Shown piece by piece: positions 1-10,597 of a stretch of 64,000 nt of DNA (position 1 is the stretch's first letter; each line of letters begins with the position of its first letter). The notes under the pieces are model-generated. The model was not told the DNA's origin, did not search any database, and saw nothing but the letters and a program-made list of their open reading frames with translations. A program made the position numbers and the translations under genes. This DNA is from Protopterus annectens (lineage: Eukaryota > Chordata > Ceratodontiformes > Protopteridae): NCBI RefSeq assembly GCF_019279795.1, contig NC_056750.1, positions 822,996,944-823,060,943 of the forward strand, read 5' to 3'.

Positions 1-444
1 GATATGAGGCCTGCCTGGTTCCACATGGGTGGGGGAACAGGAATAAAGAAGGAGAGGTCATGATATATGTCTGTTTGACAAATTGCTTGTTGTAGCCAAC
101 ATGCAAGTCTGGTAGACTTCATTTTAGTAAGGAAAAGACACTGGGGTAGAATCATCAATTGCAAAGTCATCCCCAGTGAAACAGTCACCCCACAGCATGA
201 ACTACTGGTTGCACAGTTAGCTGCAAGCAGTGGTCAGAGAAGGTTCTAAGGTCAACAGAGACTAGGCTAAAAACCTGGAAGTTGACTGCAAAGAAAGCAC
301 AACAGTTCAAGGAATTACTCAGGGCTCTACCATCTCAAGAAGAAGAAGATATAGGTGGAGTTGAAGAAAAATGGCAATGCCTCAAAGCAACATGTGTGAG
401 GACTGCAGAACAGATATGAGTCTGAGCCAGGTATAGAAATAAGG
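1..444 (+). mobile_element. RTE-type LINE A, endonuclease end and linker (5' piece)
   Basis: The plus strand here reads, across several frames, like the end of an RTE-type LINE endonuclease and the linker before the reverse transcriptase. The element enters from the left edge of the window, so its true start is not visible. It continues after the insertion at 445-832 and again after the block at 1052-5751. The frames are broken many times, so no protein can be made. Assignment rests on the later pieces, which align with the better preserved LINE at 38527-41215. The reading of this first 444 bp on its own is weaker than for the pieces downstream. Confidence 0.55.
432..444. repeat. Target duplication, left copy, around foldback element
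   Basis: TATAGAAATAAGG at 432-444 and TACAGAAATAAGG at 833-845 differ at one base in 13. The LINE sequence reads on from one to the other if the 388 bp between are removed, so this is a likely target-site duplication. Confidence 0.55.
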
Positions 445-832
445 TAAACCAATCAATATCTCACTGGTCCACAGAGACTCCAAACTCGCTCAAACCACAC
501 ATCCAAATCAAAAATGTGTAGTACGAAATAAAGATGAGCACTTCTGTTTTATTTAATATAAAACTTCATCAAACAAAAAACAAAACAAAGGAACATTTAA
601 ATACTCAGACTGTCACATAACCCAAAGTATGAGTATTTAAATTTGTTTCTTTTTTGTTTTTTTGTCTGATGAAGTTCTGTATTAAATAAAATGAAAGTGC
701 ACACCTTTATTTTGTACTATGTGTTTTTGATTTACGTGTATGCTTGAGCTCGTTCAGATGCTTGAGCTCGTTCAGAGTCAGCATGACATTGATTGTTTTT
801 TTTCCCCAGCATTTCCATGTGTTTTCTTATGC
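445..832. mobile_element. Foldback (long inverted repeat) element inside LINE A
   Basis: The two halves are diverged reverse complements: roughly 446-595 pairs with roughly 645-800. The arms carry AAATCAAAAA on the left and TTTTTGATTT on the right, then matching tracts around TTTTATTTAATA and TTCATCA. An 18-bp unit containing TTGAGCTCGTTCAG is doubled at 741-777 in the right arm only. The element lies between 13-bp near-identical target copies. The arms contain TGATGAAGTT, a core also present in the Penelope-like terminus at 60318-60384, so two terminal repeats of a PLE in inverted orientation is one possible origin. An unassigned foldback DNA element is the alternative. Confidence 0.5.
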
Positions 833-1051
833 TACAGAAATAAGGCACAAAAGGAAATCTGGTGGTGGAATGCAGAAGTTCAAGGTGTCCTCAAAAGAAA
901 GGAGTGCAGGAAAAGGGAGACAGAAAAGACAGACCGGGCTAGAAAGGACTACTGGTTGGCTAACATAGAGGCTAAGAAAGGAGTTGCAATAACAAAGAAT
1001 AGGGCATCAGAGGCACTCTACCAGCTTATGGAAAGTGACTCAGTAGATGGT
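833..1051 (+). mobile_element. RTE-type LINE A, linker (middle piece)
   Basis: One frame reads QKEIWWWNAEVQGVLKRK followed by a lysine- and arginine-rich stretch and ASEALYQLMES. This matches the linker of the LINE at 38527-41215, which has KETWWWNEEVQESIQRKR and then AYGEMYERLD. The match stops at about 1050, at an aspartate-glycine pair, and resumes at about 5746, so the same LINE copy continues beyond the 4.7 kb block. The WWWNEEV motif is characteristic of RTE-type LINEs between endonuclease and reverse transcriptase. Confidence 0.7.
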
Positions 1052-2101
1052 GAGATGCCAGTGCACTGGCTCAGCAATCAAGGAGTCTCAATCCTCACCA
1101 CTAACATCAGTGAGGGGTATAGGGAAAGGATAATAAATACGCACATGGTAAAGTACAATTTCCCTTAAGAGCAATAAGACTCCCACTGGCACAGCCATAG
1201 GGTCCAGGTCTCTGCCTAGTGGGCATGCTAAAACCTCCAGCACCCTCTCTGTCCAACCAGTGATTCATGTCCCTGCCCAAGTAGCTGACACACACACACT
1301 TTGAGATAAGAGTTATATACAACCACACAGATACTCCTGGGGAAGGCTGGCACAGGGAACAGCTGTACCCCTTTTACCCAGACTATACAGTAGAAATACT
1401 GCCAACACTCAGCTAATATTTATCAACTTCTCAAAGGCCCTTATGAAGGTTGTCTAATTATTACTGTGCAATATTATTATCCAAATGGTAAGTGCAACCA
1501 AGCAGTCAAGACTTATTTGGAGTGACTTGGTGCAAAATCAGTATATACATGCACTGTACTCTTAGAACTTAAATTATCTGTACACAAAACAGCCACAGTT
1601 GAAAGGTTTGAAAATATTTAAAAATAAATAATAAAAACACAAGGCAATACTTCTTACTACACAGTGCTAGTCAAGGGTTCAGAGATCACAGATAAATACT
1701 TAAAATAATACCATAGAAAAGTTCTGGCATCAACACAGAAAACACTTAGTCTAAGCTTCCTAATTCTTAGCTATTTCTAAGAGAAAACACAGTTCTAATA
1801 TCCTACTTACATATACAGGCAGAGTGGTGAGTTGGATGTTCTCAAGACAAATGCTTTGAGCTCTCTGATTCTCTCTCTTTAAATTGATAACACAGAGCTT
1901 CACATGACATCATTCTTCACACTTCTCTGGTGTTCCCAGGCTAACAGAAACTACATTTACATTCTTTACACCTGGTCAGAAACCAGAGCAATAAAGGACA
2001 TTTATACATGCAAATTCTAGCCATTAACTCTGGTCTTAAGCAATAGCAGGAATTCCTTCATCCATACATATCGGCTCTGACTTTTGACATCAAAGACAGT
2101 C

Positions 2102-2320
2102 CATACCTCTCAACCTGGAAACATCAAAAATCTGGACAAGGCCCATGAAAAATAGGTACAAATCTGTACGCTGATTAACATAAAAATTGCATACATAATT
2201 ACATAACCCCACCCACTCCAATGGAATTGTGGGGTACCAACTTTCAAATGCAAACTGAAGAACAGACAACCAAAATATAGCACCAGAGCCCCCTGCAGCC
2301 ATTCCAATGTCCCATTACCT
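2102..2320. repeat. Dispersed repeat, CATACCTCTCAAC-end family, copy 1
   Basis: The copy starts with CATACCTCTCAAC and continues with a tract around AAAATCTGGACAA. Related starts occur at 3148, 3589 and, in reverse orientation, at 5551. The far boundary is uncertain. It may be a SINE or short DNA element; no tRNA-like promoter boxes were seen. Confidence 0.4.
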
Positions 2321-3147
2321 GGCTATTTCACCCCATTTACCATAAACACTAATGTGTGCATACTGCTTTACTTCTACAGTGATTATTTGGATATTTTTAC
2401 ATTTTATAGCACATTGCACAAACACTAACAGACATCTACTAAACAAAGCAATACTGTCTCACAATGAAAATAGACTTTGCATTAAAACTGCTCTGCCCTT
2501 GAAAGTCACATTCATTGAAACAGCATTGAAACCCACACCATATCCAAAGAAAATGCATCTGGCCAGTGGTGGATAAAGATTACCTTTGGGCTGTTTTCAA
2601 ATCATAGGCTCCTTGCACACAAAACAAGAAACATACATGTGTTCTTTGATACACCTTTCTGACTTCATTAAATTGTATTCATTGTATAATACAGTACCCT
2701 TGTTAGACTTAGAGCGCATTTTAAATTTATTGTTTGAATATTTTTCCAGTAGGCAATGAAACAATGCATGAACCAATTTCCAGTAGACAATGAAACAAAA
2801 TGCATGAACCAATGACAAAACTGCCCAATTCAGAACATTTCCATTATATTTGTTGCTCTTTTCACTGAGGCACAAATGCCCTTGTGCATGACATTTTCTC
2901 ACTTCTGTTGTATCTGTAGCTACACCCTTGACTTGTTACACCCACCCCCTTTAAAAGTACAACAACACAGTACAGTATCAGCAGCAATGCATTTACATAC
3001 TGTGGGAGCAGGACCCACAGCCTTCTGCATCAAAAATAAGCATGCATTCTACCTGTTAGCTATTAGCAATGCAAACAGACTTGCCATAAGCAGCACTAAA
3101 CTTCTCTTCCCTTCAGCTCGTTGTAAAATCCACTCAACACTCAACTG

Positions 3148-3240
3148 TATCTCTCAACTTTGCAGCACAAGAAATCTGGAAAAAGCCAAAACTTATTGGG
3201 GGGGGGAGAACAAAAGCCCAAAAACTAGGTAGGGGCACAA
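3148..3240. repeat. Dispersed repeat, CATACCTCTCAAC-end family, copy 2
   Basis: The copy starts TATCTCTCAAC and continues AGAAATCTGGAAAAAGCC, which aligns with copy 1 at 2102. It ends in or after a G-run. A further short match, ATATCTCTCAAC, lies at 3589-3600. Confidence 0.4.
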
Positions 3241-3420
3241 TTTAAATTTTAAACATTGCTTATATAATCTTGGAAAGTTGCTTGTTACCGCCATGCATTT
3301 CCTGAAAGATGGGAAGACTGAAACTTAATGGCTATCATTTAGTGAATTCAGTTCTCACACACATAGTCAGCAATGGCATAATGAAGAGATGAAAGAAAGT
3401 GCATCCCCGAAGTGTTTTAC

Positions 3421-3577
3421 TCAGCAGAATCCTAAAATGTCACATGGCATACACCCGTTACTGGTAAGTAGCTCAGCTGAATCCTAAAATGTCACATGAC
3501 ATACACCCATTACTGGTAAGTAGCTCAGCTGAATCCTAAAAAGTCACATAGCATACACCCGTTACTGGTAAGTAGCT
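3421..3577. repeat. 52-bp tandem repeat, three copies
   Basis: AATCCTAAAA recurs at 3428, 3480 and 3532, a period of 52 bp. Each unit carries a CACAT tract, ACACCC, and GGTAAGTAGCT. The copies are about 95 percent alike by eye, so the expansion is fairly recent. Confidence 0.9.
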
Positions 3578-5058
3578 GTATCCAGTGCATATCTCTCAAC
3601 TAACCCTACTTTTTCAGGGTTTATCTAAAACCCTGTGATTTTTTTTTTAATAAATTGTAGTTTCCAGTCAACAATTAATAGCAGTTAGTCATGGACTTAC
3701 TTTGCTTCAGAAAATACACATAAATTAAAGTACTATTATTCTATCAGTTTTACAGCCAGTAGTACTGATATTTAAAAAAATACCTCTAATTTGTCTCTAA
3801 TTATATTTTACCATGCCCCTGAGTCTGGAGGCTGCTGTATCATTACCATCATCAATAATTGATCACCACTCGACCTGCATCAGCAATAAAAGAAACACTG
3901 ACCAAGTCAACAAAAAAAAAAAAAGAAAACAGAAAAACAAAAATGCTTCATGCACTCAGCACACAAAATACAAGACACTCAAAGAAATAACACTTCTGAC
4001 ATAGATCCAAGACTGTTCAAAAATTATTAAAAATACATCAAGGACTCCATTCATAAAAATTGATAGAAAATATATAAAGCTTTTTACAGCTGAGAGCTTA
4101 ATTATGGCTAAGGCACAGTGAAAGCTATGGGAAACAGTAACAAATATAAACAAAAAATGTGAAAATGGATAAGTAGATCACATGATAAATGAAATATCTT
4201 GTCTTGTTATATCAAGGAAATCTGTTCTGAACTCCTATCGCAAGTGGGCTAGAGTAACAAAGTAATTCTGGTGCTGACTGGCAAATGTACAAGTCAATTA
4301 ACACAGAGCATCACCAATTACCTGCTGCAAAACAGAAGAGAGTGAGAAGACGAGCTGCAACATGCAATTTGGGAATCAAAAACCTTGTAATTCTATGGGA
4401 TACCTTTACTAAAGACAGGGGCAGGCACTCCTGCGAGGCTGCGAATGATTTTATCAATGTGCCTGCTGAAGTTCCTATGAGAATCCAGGGGATCCGTTAT
4501 TTACACTACAGTTAATTTACTTATGCAGTTTAGCACTGGAGTGCGAGTCACACTTTGCTTGTCTGAACCAAAACAAGCACGTGAAAGAGAGAGAGAGACA
4601 ATGCAGCCAACATTAAACCCGTTTGTAACAACGAGTACGGAGGTAGATTATTTATTGTTCGAAGAAATATGGTTCTAAAGTACAAAAGACTGGCATACAA
4701 TTGTTACCCTGTAAACCACTCACACGAAAAATCCAACCTTGATTCCTTAATGCCTTGGTACTGGAAGCAGTAAGCACTCATTTATTTACCTGACATAAAG
4801 CGCACATTATTTTATTACCTAAATGCGCCGGGAATAATAGCAATTCATCTTATACTTAAACTGTGGTGCTTCAGGTCATCAGATTCATGATCATCTTCAA
4901 TTATTATCCTTCGGTAAATTCTCTCTTTAAAGCTGTATATAGGCAGTTTGAGATCAGTCACTTTCTGGAAATTCATTCATTAGACACTAAACCTTCAGTA
5001 CAATATTTTTCAAGTGTAAATATAAAAAGTACTATGCATTTTATTTTTTTTTTCTATT

Positions 5059-5059
<1 letters not shown>

Positions 5060-5091
<32 letters not shown>
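5060..5091. repeat. (CA)n microsatellite
   Basis: An uninterrupted run of about 16 CA dinucleotides. Confidence 0.95.
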
Positions 5092-5096
<5 letters not shown>

Positions 5097-5382
5097 CATG
5101 GAAGAAAAAAGAACCGCTCAGTACAGAATGTAAATTTGCATGAAAGAGAACCATTCATGCTTAACGCTTGTGGTAGAAAAGAACTGCTAAGCCACTAGTA
5201 AAAGAACCAAACTGCTCTTGCGTTGAGTATAAATTATGCTTGTCCTTACCTGGAGCAGCTGGGAAATATGAGCCTGGAAAAGCATGCATCATGGCTCACA
5301 CGCTATTTTTTACTGCTGCTGCCTGAAAGTACATTTGAATCCCTCGAGCCCAATTCCGACAGGCTGGCAGGCTGTTCACGGT

Positions 5383-5424
5383 GCTGACGTCATCACGCAC
5401 ACCTCTGCACGTGATGATGTCAGC
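5383..5424. repeat. Hairpin with 15-bp arms containing TGACGTCA
   Basis: GCTGACGTCATCACG at 5383-5397 is nearly the reverse complement of CGTGATGATGTCAGC at 5410-5424, with a 12-base loop. The left arm contains the palindrome TGACGTCA, the consensus CREB/ATF site. It sits just before the reverse copy of the CATACCTCTCAAC repeat and may be the other end of that element rather than a host regulatory site. Confidence 0.55.
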
Positions 5425-5551
5425 CTAAAAAAGCAAACAAAAAGCCGGGAAAATCGGAAATTAAGGGGTGCCACTCAGGAATCGTGGCACCCCATTATTT
5501 GGACCTCAAAACTGGAAAAAAATGAGAAATTCGGTACGGTTGAGAGGTATG
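5425..5551. repeat. Dispersed repeat, CATACCTCTCAAC-end family, reverse copy
   Basis: The sequence ends GTTGAGAGGTATG at 5539-5551, the reverse complement of the start of copies 1 and 2. Inside, GGGGTGCCAC at 5465 and GTGGCACCCC at 5484 form a 10-bp perfect inverted repeat. Confidence 0.45.
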
Positions 5552-5751
5552 AGACAGTCATAAAATGCTTGACTTAGCTTTCTTACAGCAGAGTGCACTG
5601 TTGTTACATTTTTGCAGTTCCACAACTAACAGCATTTTTTCCCCTTTAAGAGAACAAGTCTGTGGCTTATATTAATATTTACAAATGACAGAATTTTCTA
5701 CAAAATTCTATCTGGCTAGGCTTGCAGCCTTTACCTATCTTCACAGATGGT

Positions 5752-7425
5752 ACAAAGAAGCTATCTTGTTGCAAGGCAAAGACAGAAAGAAAAAAATATA
5801 TAGTTAGACACCCTTCATAAAGGATGCAAGCAACAACTTGCTCACCAGTCTGCAAGCCATCAAAGGCAGATGGAATGAGTACTTTCAGTAAGTTCTGAAT
5901 GAATAAAACCCTACAGAAGTTGGAGCCCACCATAGATGAAGTAAGAACAGTACTAAGGAAAATGAAGTCAGGGAAAGCAGCAGGCTAAGATGAGGTTACA
6001 ATAGATATAATGAGGATACTGAGTGAGACAGTGACAAATGATTCCTGAGGGTACTCAAAGCAGTGTGGAGAGAAAGGTGTCGCCCAAATGACTGGAGAAT
6101 AAGCATACTCATGTCATTGTACAAGAACAAAGGGGTCATCCACAACTCTGGGAGGTACAGAGGTATTAAACTCCTGCCACATTGCATGAAAGTTCTGGAG
6201 AAAGTGATAAGTGAATATGCAAAGCAGCAGAAAGTAAGATGGGAGATGAGTAGTTTGGATTCAGATCAGGATGCAGCACAACTAACCTGATGTTTGCGGT
6301 GAGACTGATAGTTGAGAAGAAGCTAGAGATGAGGAAAGAATCCAACTGGACGTTCCTAGACTTGGAGAAAGCATATGAAAAAGTCCCAAGAAAGCTGATT
6401 TGGGCAGTCCTGCTGTGGTTCAAAGTCCCAAAAACACTAGTAGAATTAGTGCAAGCTATGTACAAGGACCTAATGACTTAAGTACGAACAGTGCTCAGTC
6501 TCACAGAGGGCTTTCCAGTGGGAGTGGGTGTGCATTAAGTTTCAGCTCTCAGCTCACTGATTTTTATACTGGTGACAGACTACATTAGCAAACAGGTCAG
6601 AGGAGACAAATTTTAAAAGGTGCTACAGGCAGATGATGTGGTATTATAAGCGGACTCTGAGCAAGAACTTCAGCAAAGGATAGGGGAATGGAATGCAAAA
6701 CTCATGGGATAAGTACAGATACAATAGTTGTAATAGCAGCAAATAAGAAGAAAATGAGAATTGAGATAGAAGGGAAGATAGTGGAAGAGGTTAACATTCA
6801 AGTATCTGAGAGGGGTGGTTGAGGAGAAGGGGAGTCTGAATGAGGAGGTCAAAACTAGAATCAGAGGGGCTACACTCAACTGGCACAGAGTGTCAGGTGT
6901 AGTATATGACAGAATAATGCCAAATAAGCTAAAAAGTAAAGTATATAAAACAGTGGTGTGACCTGTGTTACTGTATGGTAGAAAAACCATGGCAGTAAAG
7001 TCAGAGAAGTTGAGGAAGCTAGATGTAATGGAGATGAAGCATCTGAGAGGGGTGGTAGGATGCACATTGTGGGACAGACAAAGAAATAAGGGCATAAGAG
7101 CAGAAGCCAAAGTATCTACAATTGCAGAAAAAGTCAACAAGAACAGATTATGGTGGTTCAGGCACCTGTACAGAAAAGCAGATGATCTGATGAAAAAGAT
7201 TTGGCACAGACAGGAAGAAGGCAAGAGGAAATGAGGACATCCAGCAAAGAGGTGGGTGGACTGTGTGAGAAAAGACCTATGACAGTCAGGCATGAGTGTT
7301 GAGGAAGGCAGGATGGTGGCATTAAATAGAGAGAGAGAGATGGTGACAATTGACATGACACCCCAACTCCATGTCGAAAAGGGGACAAAGGGAAATGATG
7401 ATGATGGTACATTGTACTCCATAAC
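5752..7425 (+). mobile_element. RTE-type LINE A, reverse transcriptase and C-terminal region
   Basis: After the 4.7 kb block the LINE continues: a linker reading near IKD...GRWNEYFQ, then MKSGKAAG (about 5960), a YKNKGVIHNSGRYRGIKLLP stretch (about 6120-6175), FLDLEKAYEKVPRKLIW (about 6350-6410), and a C-terminal tract with LRKLDVMEMKHLRG and WWFRHLYRKADDL (7000-7200). These are blocks of a LINE reverse transcriptase and the RTE C-terminal region, and they align with the LINE at 38527-41215. The usual xADD motif is degraded, and frames change repeatedly between 6290 and 6960. The end at about 7400 has a run of GATGATGATG, the kind of short 3' repeat RTE LINEs end with. It is an old, inactive copy. 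Confidence 0.75.
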
Positions 7426-7518
7426 TGGAGTTACGTTTATATAAGGGGTGCATTACGAAGGTATGCACACCAGCATATGTTGTATGTATATAGAATGTAC
7501 TGGAAGCAAAGTAGTAGG

Positions 7519-8762
7519 TTCATAGGTAGGTACTAGGCTATTGGCCCTAGGGCCTATATAAGCCTAGCCAAACGGTACCCTGGCTTTTGCCACCCAAGAA
7601 AATTATTTTCCTGTGCCCCTGTCAAGCAGAGCCACAGAGGTGATCCCGGGGTGAATTTCCTTTCTCCCATCCAATCATCAAGATTTTTCTTGAAGAGTGC
7701 TAATGAGGAGCTTTGTTTGATATAGATAGGTAGTTTATTCCAGAGTATGGGAAGTCTCTGGGACAGGAATCTATCCCTCCAGCATGTTCTGTTTATTGTG
7801 GTAACAAGGTTTATGTCCCTAGAGTGTGTAGCTCGGAGGGATTGGGATTTTTTTATGTGGAGCATGTCCAACAGCTCTGGGTTTGACATTGAGGCCAGTA
7901 ATCCTCTTTGTGAGGTATTTCTGTGGCCTTTCCAGTTGTTGTAGATGTCTTGTGAGGTACATACCAAAAGGGGCGTTGTACTCTATAATGGTTCTAATGA
8001 ATGATGAGTAAAGGGGAACAATGACCTCTTTTTTCTTGGATGAGAAACCTTTTGTGATGAGGTGTGCCACGTAGAAGGATTTCCTGACTACTGTGGTGAT
8101 GTGATTATCAAAGGAAAGACTACTGTCCACCTGTGTCTCAAGGTCTCTTATCACACTTTCGGTGTTAAGTAGACTACCGCTTATGTGGTAGTTCATGGGT
8201 ACAGAGTTTTTACCAAAAGGGATGACAATGCACTTTTTGGCATTGAGCTTGAGGCCATGGCTTTGACACCAGGCAGCTGTCTCAGTGAAGCCCTTTTGTA
8301 GGATGTCCACATCATTAGGAGTTTTGATTATGGCTCCTAGTTTGCAGTCATCTGCGAACTTTGTTAGCCAAAGACCTTCTGTGTTAGTCTGTACTTCAGA
8401 AAAGTAGATACCAAACAGGAGAGGACCTAGGACCGAACCCTGTGGTACTCCACTTGTCACTGGTCTGAAGTTGGATTTAGAGTCTGCTACTTTCACAGTG
8501 TGGGTTCTGTCAGTGAGCCAGTTGGCAACCCATCTTGTGACATAGGGATTTATACCTAGTTTAGCAAGTTTGTCTATAATTCCAGAGTGGGGGATGGTGT
8601 TGACAGTCCTGGCGAGATCTAGATAGGCTGTGTGTACCACCTTACCCTCATCTACGGCTTTGGTGATCGATTCAAAGAAGTCTATCAGGTTTAGGAGACA
8701 TGATCTGCCTTTTACAAACCCGAACTGGGTAGGGTCCAGAGTTTGGAGATTACCAATATCAT
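7519..8762 (-). mobile_element. CR1-type LINE, 5'-truncated copy 1
   Basis: The minus strand reads from GNLQTLDPTQFGFVKGRSC at 8762 through YLDLARTVNTIPH, SGVPQGSVLGPLLFGIYF, LTKFADDCKLG and LNAKKCIVIPFGKNS, then, in another frame after about 7960, a C-terminal tract ending near 7660. These are reverse transcriptase blocks 2 to 7 of a CR1-type LINE; FADD holds the catalytic aspartates. The endonuclease and the first reverse transcriptase block are missing, as is usual for 5'-truncated CR1. About 30 residues of the connection region present in copy 2 (near 53400) are deleted here, and one frameshift lies near 7960. The 3' end carries TATGAACC-type octamers (reverse complement AGGTTCATA at 7519), the family's end signature. 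Confidence 0.85.
7554..8762 (-). pseudogene. CR1-type reverse transcriptase, partial, one frameshift
   Basis: This is the coding part of the CR1 LINE copy 1. It would copy the element's RNA into DNA at a nicked target. One frame is open from 8762 to about 7960 and holds all of the palm motifs, including VPQGSVLGPLL and FADD. The last about 130 residues, with the motif INRTCWRDRFLSQRLPILWN, lie in a second frame from about 7967 to 7554. Thus the catalytic core is open but lacks the amino end, and the protein is not functional as it stands. A methionine in the left flank beyond the LINE boundary (near 8820) is chance and not a real start. Confidence 0.75.
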
Positions 8763-9600
8763 TGTCAGGAGGTACATAAGGAAAGCTAATGGTGGAATGC
8801 AGAAGTTCAGCATGTCCCAATTAATTCCTCTCAGTCCTTATGTAGAGGGTATGCCCTGTACACAGTGCGTGAAAGCATATGGTATTAATTACAGCATTAC
8901 TATGACTACTCATATATCCCTCCCACTGAAGTATTATATAGCTGTGTCACATGTGTTTCCATAGGGATCACAATAAAGTAGGCATCAGGGATGAATGCTT
9001 TTACTATATGTAACTGTACATCCAGACAAAGAGGCTGAGCCTTGCGAGGAGTGCATGTGTGCCTACATGTGGCAGGTACACCAGCTGTATGTGTTGCCAA
9101 TGAATATATAATGATTCACCTAGATTACCCCATGCCCATAGCTGATATCCTATTGTGTTTGTAGATGACTGATCACTCGCAGTTTAAGGTGGACAAAACA
9201 AACTGGACAATTTCAAACATGCAAAAATTACATCCTGATTTCATGTGCTCTGGATCCATGGGTGGTATCTGCTAGGGAGAAGGGATGCTGACTGGACTTT
9301 ATGGGCTTAGGTTTGGCATACACTGATCAATGACATCAGTGCTTTAGGTGGCAGAATTACACACTGCAGTGATGTCATAAGTGCTTTCCTGACAGGATAT
9401 GCTCTACCAAAAGCATATACCATATTAGGTGAGAGTTCAACTACAAAGGGGATGTCAAGGAGCAATAGGCTAACAGAATTGTAGGAGGTTTTGGTATTTC
9501 TGAAGGGGGCCATTTGTAGTGGGTTCAGCCCTAGAGAATGGGTACAGGCATCAGGATGGATCACCCCACACTTGTTAATGGATGATGCACCAGATTAGTC
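8763..9600. other. No gene recognised
   Basis: About 840 bp without a supported gene. At 8773-8818 a 46-bp stretch resembles the RTE linker at 847-891, with 20 identical bases (8790-8809). The rest shows no motif. Confidence 0.5.
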
Positions 9601-9604
9601 GCAC

Positions 9605-9991
9605 ATGTAACTGATTTCTTTACAGTTGCACTGTACATACACACTGCAGGCTGAGGATAGCTGCACAGCAACACTACACATACACGCTGTTGGTTGACCA
9701 CAGCTGTGCAGCACCACTGCGCATATACACTGTTGGCTGAGCACAGCTGTACAGCAGCACTGCACATACACACCATTGGCTGGGCACAGTTATGCAGAAA
9801 CACTACACACACAGACACAAACGCGCACAAGCACACACATTAGTAACACGTGACTGATTTCTTTACAGTGGCACTGCACAGGCACACTGCAGGCTGAGGA
9901 TAGCTGCACAGCAGCACTACACATACATGCTGTTGGCTGACCACAGCTGTACAGCAGCACTGCACATATACACCGTTGCTATTCAGCAACA

Positions 9992-10030
<39 letters not shown>

Positions 10031-10130
10031 TGTACACACATACAGACGTACACACACACACACACTGTAGACTGACCACAGCTGTACAGCAGCACTGCAC
10101 ACACACACTGTAGACTGAGCATATCTTTCA
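9605..10130. repeat. Minisatellite: 243-bp duplication built of ~50-bp units
   Basis: CTGATTTCTTTACAG occurs at 9611 and 9854, so a block of about 243 bp is doubled. Within each block a unit of about 50 bp, with CACAGCTGTACAGCAGCACT and a CACATACACRCTGTTGGCTGA tract, is repeated three to four times. A (CA)n run interrupts the second block at 9992-10028, with further CA runs to 10066. Cysteine- and valine-rich open frames on the minus strand are a by-product of the repeats. Confidence 0.85.
9992..10028. repeat. (CA)n microsatellite
   Basis: A nearly pure run of about 18 CA dinucleotides inside the minisatellite, followed by degenerate CA-rich sequence. Confidence 0.9.
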
Positions 10131-10267
10131 CTGCTTTTGTCATAAGAACATCTGATAATCCAGCAACATCAGGAGGCAATGAAGAAAGGTTGTGATTGTT
10201 TGGGTCTTTTTTGCAGGAGCTCTCTTAGTGCTCACACTACAGAGCTATAGTTCTTGCACATGCACTC

Positions 10268-10597
10268 ATGTTTAAATTGATGTGTCTTTTGTTGTGTATT
10301 CACAGGCAGCTCACTGCTATATTGACATATGTAAGGGCAGGGGCAGGGCAAAAGGCTGACGCTTATGTCCCAGTAGAAGCTCACAATGATGATGAGACAA
10401 AAATAGAGACGGTACAGTTGGATGACAAAGTGGCAGTGTCTGAATCCATCTTGGATGGATATTCACTTGCAGTTAAAGGTAAAGGTGTGGCCTTTCCCAT
10501 GGCTGAATCTGGAGCTTTACAGTCCGAGTGCTCACCACCTCCAGTGGGAGAGGGATCTCCCATGTTTCCGGTGGATGAGCACGCTGCATTGATCTGA
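10268..10597 (+). CDS. Unrecognised open frame, possible exon
   Basis: A 109-codon open frame ends with GSPMFPVDEHAALI. The non-repetitive part begins after a plausible 3' splice site (TTGTGTATTCACAG ending at 10305), and residues 25 to 109 are acidic and of ordinary composition with no repeats: QKADAYVPVEAHNDDETK and VQLDDKVAVSESILDGYS. That makes it the least repeat-like frame in this part of the window. I do not recognise a domain. It could be the last exon of a host gene, a coding piece of a DNA transposon, or chance. No supporting upstream exon was found, and 10598-11180 shows nothing else recognisable. Confidence 0.2.
   Translation: MFKLMCLLLCIHRQLTAILTYVRAGAGQKADAYVPVEAHNDDETKIETVQLDDKVAVSESILDGYSLAVKGKGVAFPMAESGALQSECSPPPVGEGSPMFPVDEHAALI

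Larger units (their letters stand above)
1052..5751. mobile_element. Composite 4.7 kb insertion splitting LINE A
   Basis: LINE A stops at 1051 and resumes at 5752. AGATGGT is present at both edges (1045-1051 and 5745-5751), with flanking similarity (CAGTAGATGGT against CACAGATGGT), which fits a short target duplication. The inside is AT-rich and holds no gene I recognise. It contains copies of a dispersed repeat ending in CATACCTCTCAAC, a 52-bp tandem repeat, a (CA)n tract and a hairpin around a TGACGTCA site, each listed separately. The remaining parts, 1052-2100, 2325-3145, 3605-5060 and 5092-5380, show nothing recognisable apart from AT-rich sequence. Whether the block arrived at once or in several steps cannot be told. 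Confidence 0.45.

Noticed and set aside
6670-7422. 250-codon minus-strand frame
   Set aside because: Antisense to RTE LINE A; hydrophobic low-complexity composition, no domain.
9561-10179. Cysteine/valine-rich minus-strand frames
   Set aside because: Translation of CA-rich minisatellite sequence, with no domain and no stable composition.
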